From Epiperipatus broadwayi (lineage: Eukaryota; Onychophora; Udeonychophora; Euonychophora; Peripatidae), in assembly GCA_028023455.1 (NCBI GenBank), contig JAQFVV010000056.1, forward strand, positions 5,233,717-5,297,716: a stretch of DNA of 64,000 nucleotides. Reading direction: 5' to 3'. The notes under the pieces were generated by a model, which searched no databases, had not been told where the DNA came from, and was given only the letters and a program-made list of their open reading frames with translations. The position numbers and the translations under genes were made by a program. Shown here in pieces: positions 12,364 to 23,215 of this stretch. The number at the start of each line of letters is the position of its first letter. Within the stretch, counting starts at the first letter, position 1.

Positions 12364-12823
12364 GCCAACAAGTCGATCCTGATTCACCGGTGGATCGCAA
12401 AGCCAATTTTGGTTGATCGTGAGGCCAATCTGGCAAGAGCAGTCAGGTAAAGAGTGAAACAAATTAAGTTAAGATTTTTTAAGTTTTTTTTTGTTATTTT
12501 GGTTTTTGTTCTAATTTTTTTTTTTCAATGCTAGATAGGTGAAGTCCACTAACTCTTATCATTATTGAAAATATTTTTAATCTTGACTTAATGTAGCTAA
12601 TTTGAATTAATAAATATTGTTAATAATTAATCATGTTGCTTTAATTCCCCCAGACATGAGTTTTTTGATCCGTTAAACAATTGTTATTTTACTAGGTAGA
12701 TATATAAAAATAGCATGTATTTTACACCTCCCCCACTTAGACTACGCCTATGACAACAAATCGATCGCAACACATTTTTAAAATAAAAAGTAGATTTTAT
12801 GAACACAAAAGTTGGCCACCCTG
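12356..12823 (+). mobile_element. Non-autonomous hAT-like DNA transposon
   Basis: The left end reads CAGAGGTGGCCAAC and the right end, reversed, CAGGGTGGCCAAC: terminal inverted repeats differing by a one-base indel. Both sides carry the identical 8-bp duplication ATATATAC (12348-12355 and 12824-12831), diagnostic of hAT-type transposition. At 468 bp with no ORF it is a MITE. It is a different family from 9482-10057, as the terminal sequences differ. Confidence 0.88.
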
Positions 12824-12917
12824 ATATATACAATCAAATAAAAATGTGCTCTTATAATTGTGAGCTTAATATCATTAATCTTATAATTTTGGCAATTTTA
12901 TTTTTAATATATATTAC

Positions 12918-12978
12918 CTCTGAGTTTAAGATCAAGAAACACCATGGTCTTTCTTTTCAGTTGCCTAATAGCTCTTAA
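12918..12978 (-). other. Candidate 61-base exon beside LINE-A
   Basis: On the minus strand AACTGATATTTCAG precedes a 61-base segment that is open in one frame (LRAIRQLKRKTMVFLDLKLR) and ends CAGAG|GTAATAT. The protein looks coding, with charged residues spread through it, but the acceptor lies only about 20 bases from the 3' end of LINE-A, so the insertion would have replaced the original branch-point region. Weak evidence. Confidence 0.2.
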
Positions 12979-13236
12979 CTGAAATATCAGTTGACTTTTA
13001 CTTTCAAAAAAATATATTTTATTCAATTATAGAGTAAGGTACATAATTGTGTATACAGGTAATAGTTAGAGTTGCTGTTAACAAGCATTGTTTGCAATGG
13101 GTTTACAGGAATACAGTTCAAATAGGATGGTTAGAAGGTAGGTCATACCATCCCTGTCATCACAGCAATAGGGGGAGAATCTATCCTGACAAGGTCAGAG
13201 GCATCGTCCATAGAATGAAACAGAATGTCTTGAAAC

Positions 13237-15576
13237 TTAAATTTTTAGTTGATCCCAGGTCTGAATCACCAACTGTTCTGGGCAAGTCCTCTTGTCAATC
13301 TCCCTAGCCTTCCATATGAAATTTATAAGGAGGTCCTCAGGACTATGGTCAATCCCACTTTCAAACAATAGTTTGCAACGTATAGTCCAAATCCTGAAGT
13401 TGACAAATGAAGCCAGCCAAATTCTGACAAAAAGCTCCTTTTCAAAGGCCAGAGGAATCATTACATAAGTCAGGTCAGGTCAGGTGCAGACATTTTCCTC
13501 AGAATCATGCCTCAGAGACAAGACCACGAATCACAATGGAACAGAATGTGGTCCATGGTCTCTTCCTGCTTCCCGCACATTGGACATAAGGTATCGATGT
13601 TATACCCTCTATGATGGAATAAAAAGGACCTTGTGGGTAGGGCCTTAAGGTTGACCTTGAGCAGGAAGTCTACATACTTGGGCTCAAGTCTGAGGAATTG
13701 TGTCCATTTGGCAAGTCTGGAGATAGAAATTGAGAGCAAGATGGGGGTACATGTTTTCTCCTCGAACATTAGTCGGTATGTGTCCCAGTAAGTAAGTTTT
13801 GACTGGAATAGGGAGCTGGAGGTCTTGATCCATGATAGGACATCCGTCACCTGCTGTTGGATCCAAAGTCTCCTCAATCTGGGTGGGGGTCTATCGGTAG
13901 GTTCGACCCTTTCTATGGGAACTGGGCACTCAATGTCAGAATGAGAATTCAATAGCCTAACCAGAATATTGTATGTCCTTTGAATTTGGAAGACTTTAAT
14001 GGCATGTAAGGCCAGTCCATTCAGGGGTTTAGGCTTCTGTAAAATGTTTAAGCTGATGACCGGGGCCCCCTTCCCCCAGCATAGTTTCCTACAAAGCGTC
14101 TTGATCCTTTTAATGAAGTTGTTGGTGGGTGAAAAGCCAGCCAGGTAGTATGTGATTTTGGGAAGTACTACCGAATTCAGCAAGGCGACCTTGCCCAAAA
14201 GAGAAAGGTAAATTTTTGATAGTGAGTTAACTGTTTTCTCAATTTTGGTGAATAGCTTCCTCTCCATGTCTCTCCTCATGACTGAGGGGGGGGAAGCGAG
14301 TTGGAATCCTAGGAAGCTCTGGAGGGCTGCTTTGAATCTGCCTTGGATTTGCTTCCCTGTCAGGATGGACCACATTGCTGATTTGCGTTCGTTGACCTCA
14401 AGACCAAATACGTGAGCAAACTGGTCTAGGAGCTCTCCAAGTCTTGCAAGCTCCCTGCCAGAGGAGAGAAACACCACCACATTGTCCATATAGGTAATGT
14501 GGCATATGCACTCTCCAAGCACAGGAATGGCTATCCCTGGGAGAGCAGCCTCGATGCTTAGAAGCAGGGGGTTCACATAGGCTGTGAAGAGAAGGATGCT
14601 CAGTGGTGAGCCCTGTGGGATGGAAACACAGGGCCTAAATCCTGGAGATAATCTGCCATCCAATGAGAGAAAAACCTCCCTATTTTGTAGGAGGTTTTGG
14701 CACTTTGAGCCTCTCCAGTATACCAAGCAATATGTCAATTCTGACACAGTCAAAATCTCCAGCAAAGTCAAGCTGAACCACGACTGGCTGGGATTTTCTT
14801 CTCCTGCGAACATGTTCAACGATGAGGCGAAATCGGCTGACAGCATCAGCAGTCGAGCAACCTTTTTTTGCGAATTGATAAGGAGAGAGGTATTCTATTA
14901 TGTTATCTTGGATGTCTTCTTTTATAAGACCTTCAATAACCTTTATCATAAGCGGCACCATGGAAATAGGTCAAAGGTTCTCAAGAACCAGTGGACCCTC
15001 AGGGTTCTTGATGAGGGGAACCATAGTGATTGGACATATGTCCAAGGCTTCCCGACTGTCATTAGCAAGGAAATTTATGATGTTTAGCATAATTGGTACC
15101 GTAAATGTGCGCAGATGGAATAAAAGAAATTTTGGAATTCCATGCAGGCCAGGATGGACCTTGTCTGGGAGTGACCTTAGTCTCTGTAGAATTCGCCCTT
15201 CCATAATCTTATGTGGAGCAGCGTCGACCGAAGCAAATTTTTTCCGGGCACTAGTTATCCCCAATGGCTGAAATTTTAGGGAATAAAACTCCCTGATTCT
15301 GGCCAACATGGAAGAGCCAGAGTAGCAGTTTCCTTGTACCTCAATCGATGTGGGGGCTCGGGATCTTTTGCCTGAGCCAAGGGCCCAGTGAAGGTACTCT
15401 CTGGTCCAGCAATGCTGATGTTGTAGGTATTGACGAGCCCTCTTAATTGCAAGGTACTCGGCAAGGGAAGACTGTGCTGATTTATATTTAGCTTTCAAGT
15501 GAATTATGTGTGGGATATTCTGCTCCCCAAGAGACAGGTTGTGCAGAACTCTGGCAATTCCGTCCAGCTCAGCCAA
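13237..15576 (-). pseudogene. LINE-A ORF2, reverse transcriptase and C-terminal part (broken)
   Basis: Encodes in pieces a reverse transcriptase that would copy the element's RNA at the nicked target. In order: an N-terminal linker (15576-14971), fingers/palm start with QFAKKGCSTADA and LDFAGDFD (14961-14680), and a 444-codon stretch (14846-13512) with IPQGSPLSILLFTAYVNP, YMDNVVVF at the catalytic site, the thumb, and CPMCGKQEETMDHILFHC. The tail to 13237 matches the end of LINE-B ORF2. The expected YMDD is YMDN, and the first catalytic block is altered (GDFD where LINE-B has SAFD). At least two frame changes separate the pieces; one lies at a CTGAC expansion near 13470-13485. Not functional. 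Confidence 0.85.
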
Positions 15577-16446
15577 TAGTCAGATTGGACCCTTGGTTTT
15601 AAGGGTGCATTGATTTATTAGATAGCCTAGCATTTTAACAAAGGCCATCCATGCCTCCACAGTAGGAAGAGACATGATCTCTAGATGGCAGAATGCAATA
15701 TAGGCCTCAGGGACCAGTTGGGTCGTAATATTCGATCTAGTCAGCATCCTCATAGTGCGGGGATAATTGATTGTTGGAATTATGTTATTTTGATACCTGA
15801 GTCAGATTTCCATTGCCAAATGGTCAGAGAAGGCATTGGGCCAGAGATGGGCTTCAATCAATCCTACCATCACAGGAAAAAAAAACCAGGTCTATTAGGG
15901 AACATTATGCCTTGTATAAAATGAGAATGCCCCTTCCGGAAAAAGGCTTTCTCCACTTATCATGGACAGATTAAGGAATTTTATGTACTTGTTACTGAAG
16001 GAAAGGTAGAATTGATTGAAATCACCTGTAATTAATGTGGGAAGCAGGCTTGTTCTGAGAGTTGCATTGATGGAGTGGATAACTTTGATTATGATGTCTG
16101 GGTTTTTGGGTAGGTATAGATTTATTAGATTGAAGGACCATCCATAAAATTGGAAGATCGCTATCAGGCAGTGAGAGTCTATGTATAACATTTTGAATAG
16201 GGCTATTGGTGACTTTTTATTAATTATGAGAGCCACGCCTCCTGATGTGGCAGAAGAAAATGAGTAAGTGGAAGAAGCCGAATTCTTCGATTAGTTGAAT
16301 CACACGATGGTCTGTCCAGATGAGTAACTTCATTTCTGATAAGCACAGAATATCTGGGGGCCTGTCTATGGAACCAATGTGACAAGGCATATGCCCTATC
16401 CTATGAGTTCAGGCCCCTTACATTGACAGAGAGTATCTTGAGCATG
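15577..16446 (-). pseudogene. LINE-A ORF2, endonuclease part (broken)
   Basis: Remains of the apurinic/apyrimidinic-type endonuclease that nicks target DNA for non-LTR retrotransposition. It opens with MLKILSVNVRGLNS, the usual start of this domain, followed at once by a stop codon. After a frame change, VALIINKKSPIALFKMLY and LPTLITGDFNQFY (metal-binding GDFN) are readable at 16236-15895. The later SDH block is not readable in one frame. It lies between ORF1 and the reverse transcriptase as in L1-type ORF2. Confidence 0.75.
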
Positions 16447-16700
16447 GTTATTTGGTTGGTCGATCAAGTGGTTCCAGTGGATCAGCCAGACTTGGGGGCA
16501 CAGGGGAAACCATTGGATTCTGTAAAGGATCGTCAGGCACTGGTATAGTTTCTAACCATATTGAGTCATAGTCTGGACCAGGGCTGTCATCACAATCACT
16601 GTTAGTAGATGAGGAGGGGAAAAAACCCTCAACACGGAGGGCAAACTCATCGCATATTTTTGGGGTGAGAGAAATAGGTACCTCAGTCTCATTAATTGTT

Positions 16701-17948
16701 TTAGGGGGGGTCCCCCAGTGGAGGCCCAGCCATCAGTGGGGAGGAGCACCGTACCTTTTTTTCTTGAGGGAAAGTTGAGTTGGTACCTGGATTACAGGGA
16801 TCAAAAAGGCCCAGAAGGTCATCTACCATTAGGGATTCTGAATCCAATGTTGACCGGTCAGGAGAGTCTAATGGTGTTTTTGGTTTTCTTCTCTTCCTTT
16901 TCTTTAAGACTGCTGTAATGAATCCTTCCTCCTCTGGTGAGTTGGTCATCGGTAGTCGGAAATCTACCATTGATACATTTACAGGCAGGTTAGCAGATTG
17001 GCTCTCCATTGATTCTACAACCAAATTGCATGAAGAGCCCTTCCCAAAACCTCCTGCAGCATATATGGGGTCAGGAGAATGTTGAGTCCTGTCAGATTGA
17101 CAGTCAGGAAGCCCAGGGGGCTGATCCCCAGAAAGCCCCTGAGAGGTGGGGCCCAAGGCGGGCTGGACTGGTGATGTACTATATTTAGAGTGACATTGAT
17201 GTGGTCCCTGGCTAATAAGTCCACATTGTATGTAGCTTTGATCTCTGCAGTCTTTCATGAGGTGTCCCCTAACCCTGCAATGGAAGCACTGGGGGAGAAC
17301 ATCCCGGAGGATGATGGAAAGTGGAACATCAATGAACTCAATCAGCCCAGGTAAATTGAGTGGAAAAATCCTATTCAATGCAATGCGAAAGTCTGCTATA
17401 TTGGAGAGTGACTCAGCCCCACCATACCGGATTGTCCGATATTTAAATGCTATGATGTTCCCAAAGGGGGCTAAGGCTCTCTGGAGATCGGCCTTGCTGA
17501 AGTTTACACCACAATTCCTGATATAGCCATCAATGGAGCTCAGCCTATCCGGGTCTATGGTTATCAGATATCGGCCAAATAGACTCTTATGGCCATTACG
17601 GAATGACTCCTTGGCCATAATGTTGTTGAACTGAATCACCACATACCTGTCATTAGGGTGAAACAATACCTTGTATACCGAGCCCCAGATGCCATGTGTA
17701 GTGAATAATTCGAAAAGTGATTGAACAGGGAATTTAAATAGGTGGATGTTGTCATCTGTGACAGCCAGAATCAGAGTCTTATCATCCTTATAAATGTTAA
17801 AAGATTTCTTAAGGAGAGGTGGAATTGATTGATTAAACTTGTCATTGATCAGTGTGTGTTTAGATAGATCACACTTGTAGTTACTGGGGTTATCATAAGG
17901 AGGTATGTCTTCCCTTACTTCTTTGGGGGTTGTATGAGTTTTGCCCAT
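16701..17948 (-). pseudogene. LINE-A ORF1 protein with CCHC zinc knuckle
   Basis: A 415-codon open frame. ORF1 proteins of L1-type elements bind the element RNA. Near residues 55-75 is DKTLILAVTDDNIHLFKFP, which lines up with DWSVILAITDINCSLHRFP of LINE-B. Near residues 150-190 another block (DLQRALAPFGNIIAF) matches LINE-B's DLNKLMQPFVAVVAF. A zinc knuckle CFHCRVRGHLMKDC (C-x2-C-x4-H-x4-C) follows, then a proline/serine-rich tail and a basic stretch KKRKRRKPKTP. The upstream frame ending SYANIAA (18048-18236) probably belongs to the original N-terminus, and the frame is lost at a G run near 16701-16710. I call it a pseudogene because its ends are displaced. Confidence 0.75.
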
Positions 17949-19313
17949 TATTTGTAGAGCTCTGCCAAAGATTCCAGAAGATTCGCCAACTTGGGTGTTA
18001 TCAACAGCAGGGAAGCCAGCAGATATAGATCGAGGTCCTGAGATACTTCAGGCAGCAATGTTGGCATAGGATGCTGGGGTGGGCCTTGGCAAGCTTTCCT
18101 CTGGGTACTGACTGGGTCCTCCAAGGTTGTGTATTTTCTGTGGGGAAAGAGTTGGAAATTGATCAACACCATTATACTTCAATTGCTTGTCCTTATTTGA
18201 TACACTAGATGGAAGTGTGTGGGTTGGACTCCTCAAGGAAGATCCAACTGATGTAGGGGTGTTAGATAATATGGGGAGGTTAGGTGGTACAACATTATTT
18301 GAAAAAAGGTTAGGAAAATTTTTTGTGTTCAGTATTTATATTGGGGCCAGGGTGATATATGGCTGGAGGTGGGGCCACCCCATCGAATGAGCCTTTTTGT
18401 GAAGCTGTGGCATGTGTATTGGCGTTTTTATTGACTTCGTTGTGATTTTTGAGTGATTCCTGAGATTTTTTTTTGATGGCGCCACCTCTGCATCGGTTTT
18501 TCCCTCATAACTTTCGTTTCCGATCCCGGAAAAATCCAGTTCTTTTTTTGTTATGTAGGGTATGTCGGAATACATATTATTCCCAAGAAAAACTGAGTTC
18601 GAAATTATAGGAAATTGTATTTTTTCAACTGCAAAGTTTTGCCGCATTTCTCAACTTCCGGAATTGAGTGCTCGCTTTGAAAAAGCAGATTTTCGGCGGA
18701 TTTTTATTTATGTAACTTACCTTGGAAGTTAGCGATTTTGGTGAGCCTGGTATTGTTTTGCAGGGGAGGATGAGATCTTCCAAACAAGGGTGGTTTGGAC
18801 CTCCAGGCCCACGTGGAAGTTTATTATTCGTTGGATCTACTTCCACATTACTTTTAGCCAGTTTTACTGAGGGTTCTGGCAAAGATGTATGTATAAATCT
18901 CTTTCAGGCACTACTGGCGTGTTTCGCATATTGGGATTTTTAAATTGAGCTGTTTTCTTTGGTCTGACCGGATTTGGATAAGCCATGACATGTTTTTGAT
19001 TCAATTTTGAATCTTTTTGTTGGGATTTAGTGTTAACTGGATTTTTTTCTCCCACTACTCTTACTAATAGGGTCTTTTACGATAGTCCCCATTCAAGATT
19101 GATAATGAAAAAAAAAACGAATGAAATTATATTCAAATGTAGAGGTAAAAATTAATTGTTCTTTATTAAGAGTCACTTTAAATGATTAAAAAAGGAGGAT
19201 ACTTACCTAAGATTTACAATTATTGTAACATCACACTATAAAATAAATCTGAATCATCAGGAGCTTAGAATGAGTAAACCATCCAGAAAGGCAACCGGAA
19301 GCAGACTATTGTT
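17949..19313 (-). other. LINE-A 5' region with broken ORF1 N-terminus
   Basis: Contains several short minus-strand frames (for example from MGEKNPVNTKSQQKDSK and MRQNFAVEKIQFPIIS) in different phases. They may be the degraded start of ORF1, or untranslated leader. The outermost 100 bases, with GTCTGCTTCCGGTTGCC, would be the 5' terminus because they abut the 12-bp target duplication. Confidence 0.5.
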
Positions 19314-19391
19314 CAGTTGACTTTTCTTGAAGACAGAATGAATGTGTGTGTGAATTTTTTTTTTCTCTTCTAATAAATATTTAAATCTTAA

Positions 19392-20161
19392 CCCTTAAAC
19401 CGCTAATTATATTGTTGGTTGTATGAGGTAAAAATCCAAATCTTTTAATTGGCCAACTCACAAACTGAAGACAAAGCCTATTGTTAAAACATATTCGCCT
19501 GTAATATTAAATTCAACTCAGATATGTTTATAAAAAGTATATTACTAATTTTTCAGGGTATTGAAAGAGAATGAAAGTTCTTTCAAAAACAAATTGTTAT
19601 TTATTTATTATAAAATATATTCAATTTCGGCAAATATAAAGCGAATGTCTAAACAAAAAAGTGGTGACGCAAACGCTTTTTTTCAATGTTACGTTCTGGA
19701 AAAGTAAAGATTTCTTTTTGCTAAATCTTAAATATTTTTACTAAAATCTTCAATATTTTTCGGAAATAATTTTGTTTTTTTAGTATATTTTTTAAAAAAC
19801 TAGTTTAATTTCTGAAATTATATTTTTTTAATCCTTAAAATTGCATTCGAAATGAAAATCTCAGCGTTTTTCTTTATTTTCTTTGATCAGGCGGTTTCTT
19901 TGTTCTTTCCAGCAATCAGAATGTCTTTTTCAGCTGAGAGCTCACTGACAACCAATGACTGACAATGTTCTTTCTTTGTTTAGGTTTAAATGCGGTTTTT
20001 TTGATTTTTTACTTGTAAAATAATTCGGAAGAGGGCACCATCTTACAGAACTTTTAAAAACCTAATCAATACCTGTCAAACAAATATTTTAGCGTAAGAA
20101 CTGGCAGAGTTAGAGTGACGTCAGATGTCGATGAGAGGCCTCATAAGAGGCGGTAAAAGGG
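19392..20161 (+). mobile_element. piggyBac-like non-autonomous element, copy 1
   Basis: Flanked on both sides by TTAA (19388-19391 and 20162-20165), the piggyBac target site. The ends are imperfect inverted repeats, CCCTTAAACCGC against CCCTTTTACCGC, beginning with CCC as in piggyBac. Much of the interior aligns with the inverted copy at 33177-33937, including GATTTTTTACTTGTAAAATA and AGAGGGCA/CACCATCTTA. At 770 bp with no long ORF it cannot encode a transposase. It lies directly beside a LINE-E fragment and about 66 bases from the LINE-A 5' target duplication. Confidence 0.82.
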
Positions 20162-20165
20162 TTAA

Positions 20166-20336
20166 ACTGGATTCCAAGAGATTGTAAAAGATTTAGAAAA
20201 AGATCACATATGACATGGATGGATGAAATAACAAAATGCACTAGGTGATGTGAAGAAGAGAGGCTAGAGATTGGAGAAGATGGATTGAACTTTGAGAGAG
20301 ACTTTTATCCTGCAGTGGATCAATAATGATGATGAT
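20166..20336 (+). mobile_element. LINE 3'-end fragment (family E), copy 2
   Basis: A degraded C-terminal coding piece; readable parts are GDVKKRG and TLRETFILQWINNDDD, ending in a (GAT)-type run. It matches 10408-10555 and the inverted 22658-22796. It begins immediately after the TTAA of the piggyBac-like element. Confidence 0.5.
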
Positions 20337-22657
20337 ATGTAAATTAATTAGTAAATAGGATTACCACTATATATACAAAATTAAATCCACAGCCAAAATG
20401 TACTTATGTGTAGCAATCAATTGGATATAGTTCTGCAGGTTGAATGGAAACAATAACAAACTTGTCCAAGCTACCATTAACCATAAGCAGGTTTCTTATA
20501 ATTTAATAAATTTAAGCATTTAAAAATATTAGTAAACAAACTTGGACAGGTGTAATTTCGAATCACAATTTTTGAAGCATTTGTCGGTTGCAGCAGAGTG
20601 GTTTGATCATATTTTTATGTATGGTATGATAATCAAATGTAATCGTTTTAATTTCTATAATTAGAGTTCATTTTGTTTACTATGTATATGGAATTAAAAC
20701 AGCTTTTAAGAAACTTTGAAGTCTTTATGAAAAAGAATTCTCTTATATATATATATATAGCAATCTTAAATAGCCTATTATATAAAAAAGTCCTTGGGGG
20801 GTTATGCATTTTCTTTCTTTCCTTAGTCTCTTACTAGGAATAGTTAGATTTCTATTTACTAACTCAATAAAGGGGTAGTTGACAAAAAGAATTTCAAAAA
20901 TATACTCACATTTTAGCTCTAGGTATGAGCATGATTGATAGATGTGTTAATATCTATACCTTACATATGAATCTTTTGTTCCATACATATGTATTCACAT
21001 CCAGTTTTTAGTCGTTGTCTTGTTTTTATTATAAATCTAAACGTTTTTTTTATAATTTTACATGCAAAACTTCATATATATATACAAAAAAATCTTATTT
21101 TATTGAATAAATCTTTTTCTCTCTTCACTATAGTCAGTTTAAAAATCTATCCCTTCGCCTTGTTCTCTTTTCTCAAATTTATCTAATTTAAATAAATTGC
21201 TGTAAAAGTAAACGGGAAAAGGATAAATCTTCATAATAACCATAAAATATAATAAAAACATAGGCTGTGTAATGATATTAGATAAATTAGAGTAAAAATA
21301 ATTGAGAAAAGCAATAGAATTTGAAAATGACAATAGAATATGGTCAAAACTAGATAGAAATGTAGAGGGATATACTGTATAAAATGAATGTGAAGATGTT
21401 TTTTTTTATTGATTTGTGCCGTAAAACAAGATTATAAAGAAAATGAGTATTTGAGTGATGATATTGAAATTAATGAACCGGTTTTGAAAGAGCAAAAAAA
21501 AAGATATTTATTTATGAAATTATATATCATTTTTTAAATATAACTGCTAGTTACGAACGTCTAATTAGATTCTATTATATCTATTTTATCTATACATTAT
21601 AAATTTAATAAATATTTAAAAGTTTTTCAGCAAAAACAATTAAAAAATACAATGTTAGTTTTTATTTATTTCTTCCTCTTTTTTAATTAAAATTAAAAAA
21701 TTTCAGAACGAACGCATTTCCACAAACCAATAACTCATTTTATTTTTTTTAAGATAAGTAATTAGAAGAGAAAATTCATTGACTTTATTTCTCAGCTTAC
21801 TTAATTTTATTGCCGGTAATTTGATTAGTAATCCAATGACTTTAAAATTCAATTTTAAGAATTTTGTTTATACTTATTTTATTATTATAGCTTTTATTTT
21901 ATTTTTTACTACGAGAAATTTTGATGTTTACCAAACACTCAAAAGCCGTGAATTATTATTCATATGCTTATATTTGAAGTTGCAAAATTAAAAAGATTTG
22001 AAACACTCGCTATATTAATAAATTATTCATCGATTAATTCTTTAAAAAGCAGAGTCATAGAAATAATTCGAGGTGTTAAAAGCAAAACTTTTTTTAAAGT
22101 CACGTGGGCTTTTAATGATGAGAATTCTGCACCTGACTTATTCGTTTTAATAATATAAAGTCAATTTATTACCAAGAAGACTTTTGTGAGAGATCAAAAG
22201 TTAAATGGAATTTATAATTATCTTGTTACTAAAATAAATACAAAGGATTAATCTTCTATATTTCAACATTTGTTTTCATTCAAAGTTTAAAGCGTTGACA
22301 ATTAAATAGTTAAAATCAATAATAACGTAGATTATTATTTCGTTTTTTTCTTTCTTTCAAAGAACTACTATAATCAATCAAGCGGGCTTAAGTATCGTTC
22401 AAACAGATCTAACAACTGAAAGGTTACAGACAATCATAGATTCAGATATCTATTATCATCAATTCATTACATTTGATTGACTTTCTTTAAAAATAGTTTT
22501 ATAATATTTGCTTATAAAAGTGAAAATTATTTATACCATCTTACAGATTTAATTACATTAACGTAAAGAAACTATTTATATAAAAGTCTTTATAGTAAAA
22601 TTATTCTTATTACTCTTCATTTTAAATTAATTCTTATTATTCGTCATCCTGTTTCAA
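20337..22657. other. AT-rich spacer
   Basis: TA runs near 20742-20760 and 21075-21085 and several short chance ORFs with a leucine/isoleucine/phenylalanine-rich composition (for example 20989-21186 and 21779-22158). No motif, splice pair or transposon end was identified. Confidence 0.5.
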
Positions 22658-22796
22658 CTATTATTAATCAATTGTAGGATGAAGATCTCTTTAAGTTTAA
22701 GTCATTTTTTTTCTAACCGTAGATTCTCTTCTTTACATCATCCCGGCAAACTTCATTACCTTATCCAGTCATCTCATATCCTGTCTCTGTCTAGGA
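22658..22796 (-). mobile_element. LINE 3'-end fragment (family E), copy 3
   Basis: Plus-strand landmarks ATTGTAGGATGAAGATCTCT and CCAGTCATCTCATATCCTG have the look of the reversed 3' end of RTE/CR1-type LINEs found in many invertebrates. On the minus strand broken frames recall WLDKVMKFAG. It is opposite in orientation to the other two fragments. Confidence 0.4.
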
Positions 22797-23118
22797 TTTT
22801 TTAAATAATCTCTTAGATTAACTAAAATTTCGGTTGTTTTCATAGAACAAAAGCTAATCAAGAATCAAGTATTTAATTAAAATTTAGTAAAAGAGCAGCC
22901 CTCTTAGACTTTTCAATAAAAGTAGAACAGTTAAGCGAGCCCAATCCAAATTTACCCATCTAGTTAATCGCACCTGCAGTATATTTATTTGCATTTTAGA
23001 TTTTACCTTATTCTACTGAAATAATAAGATTTTATCAAAGTCGTGTTTGACTAACAATGCTTACAATTAGCCCTATGTTTTAAAATAATATAATAGTTTG
23101 TTACCTTATATTAGTTTA

Positions 23119-23215
23119 TCGGAAGTGAAAACGCTGGAACTTCGATCCACAGATTTTGCGCTCTAGAGTTTGCCACCTTGTAACTACATCAAACCAAGTA
23201 GGACAGTAATGCCTT
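23119..23215 (-). mobile_element. Possible tRNA-derived SINE
   Basis: On the minus strand GGATCGAAGTTCC (23136-23148) is a fair box B, preceded by CTCTAGAGCGCAAAATC, which resembles part of a tRNA body; no exact box A is present. The tail TTCCAGCGTTTTCACTT reappears as TTCCAGCGTCTTCACTT at 45761-45780, suggesting a dispersed family. Weak. Confidence 0.25.

Larger units (their letters stand above)
13000..19313 (-). mobile_element. LINE-A: nearly full-length L1/Tx1-like non-LTR retrotransposon, inactive
   Basis: A 6.3-kb minus-strand element bounded by a perfect 12-bp direct repeat, CAGTTGACTTTT (12988-12999 and 19314-19325). Read 5' to 3' on the minus strand it has a 5' region (about 18240-19313), ORF1 with a CCHC zinc knuckle, an apurinic-type endonuclease, a reverse transcriptase, a C-terminal CxxC/HxxxxC motif, and a 3' end AATAAAATATATTTTTTTGA with no long poly(A). 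The 3' end resembles that of LINE-B. The body is clearly richer in GC than its surroundings. Multiple frameshifts and stops and altered reverse-transcriptase motifs show that it is dead. The clade name is inferred from the two-ORF layout and motifs. Confidence 0.88.

Noticed and set aside
12979-13020. A poly(A) tail at the 3' end of LINE-A
   Set aside because: Only short A/T runs are present around AATAAAATATATTTTTTTGA; the end continues with GAAAGT before the target duplication, as in LINE-B.
14584-15271. Plus-strand ORFs of 167 and 123 codons
   Set aside because: They are antisense shadows of the LINE-A reverse transcriptase on the minus strand.
16718-17526. Plus-strand ORFs of 66 to 101 codons
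   Set aside because: They are antisense to LINE-A ORF1, which has conserved blocks and a zinc knuckle.
19209-19237. A candidate 29-base minus-strand exon with a very good donor (TTAG|GTAAGTAT)
   Set aside because: It lies inside the 5' region of LINE-A as defined by the 12-bp target duplication, so it is transposon sequence.
20989-22158. Several 64-70 codon ORFs with hydrophobic composition, possible small membrane proteins
   Set aside because: Their Leu/Ile/Phe/Asn/Lys-rich make-up is what random AT-rich DNA gives, and there are no splice signals, homologous blocks or repeats to support them.
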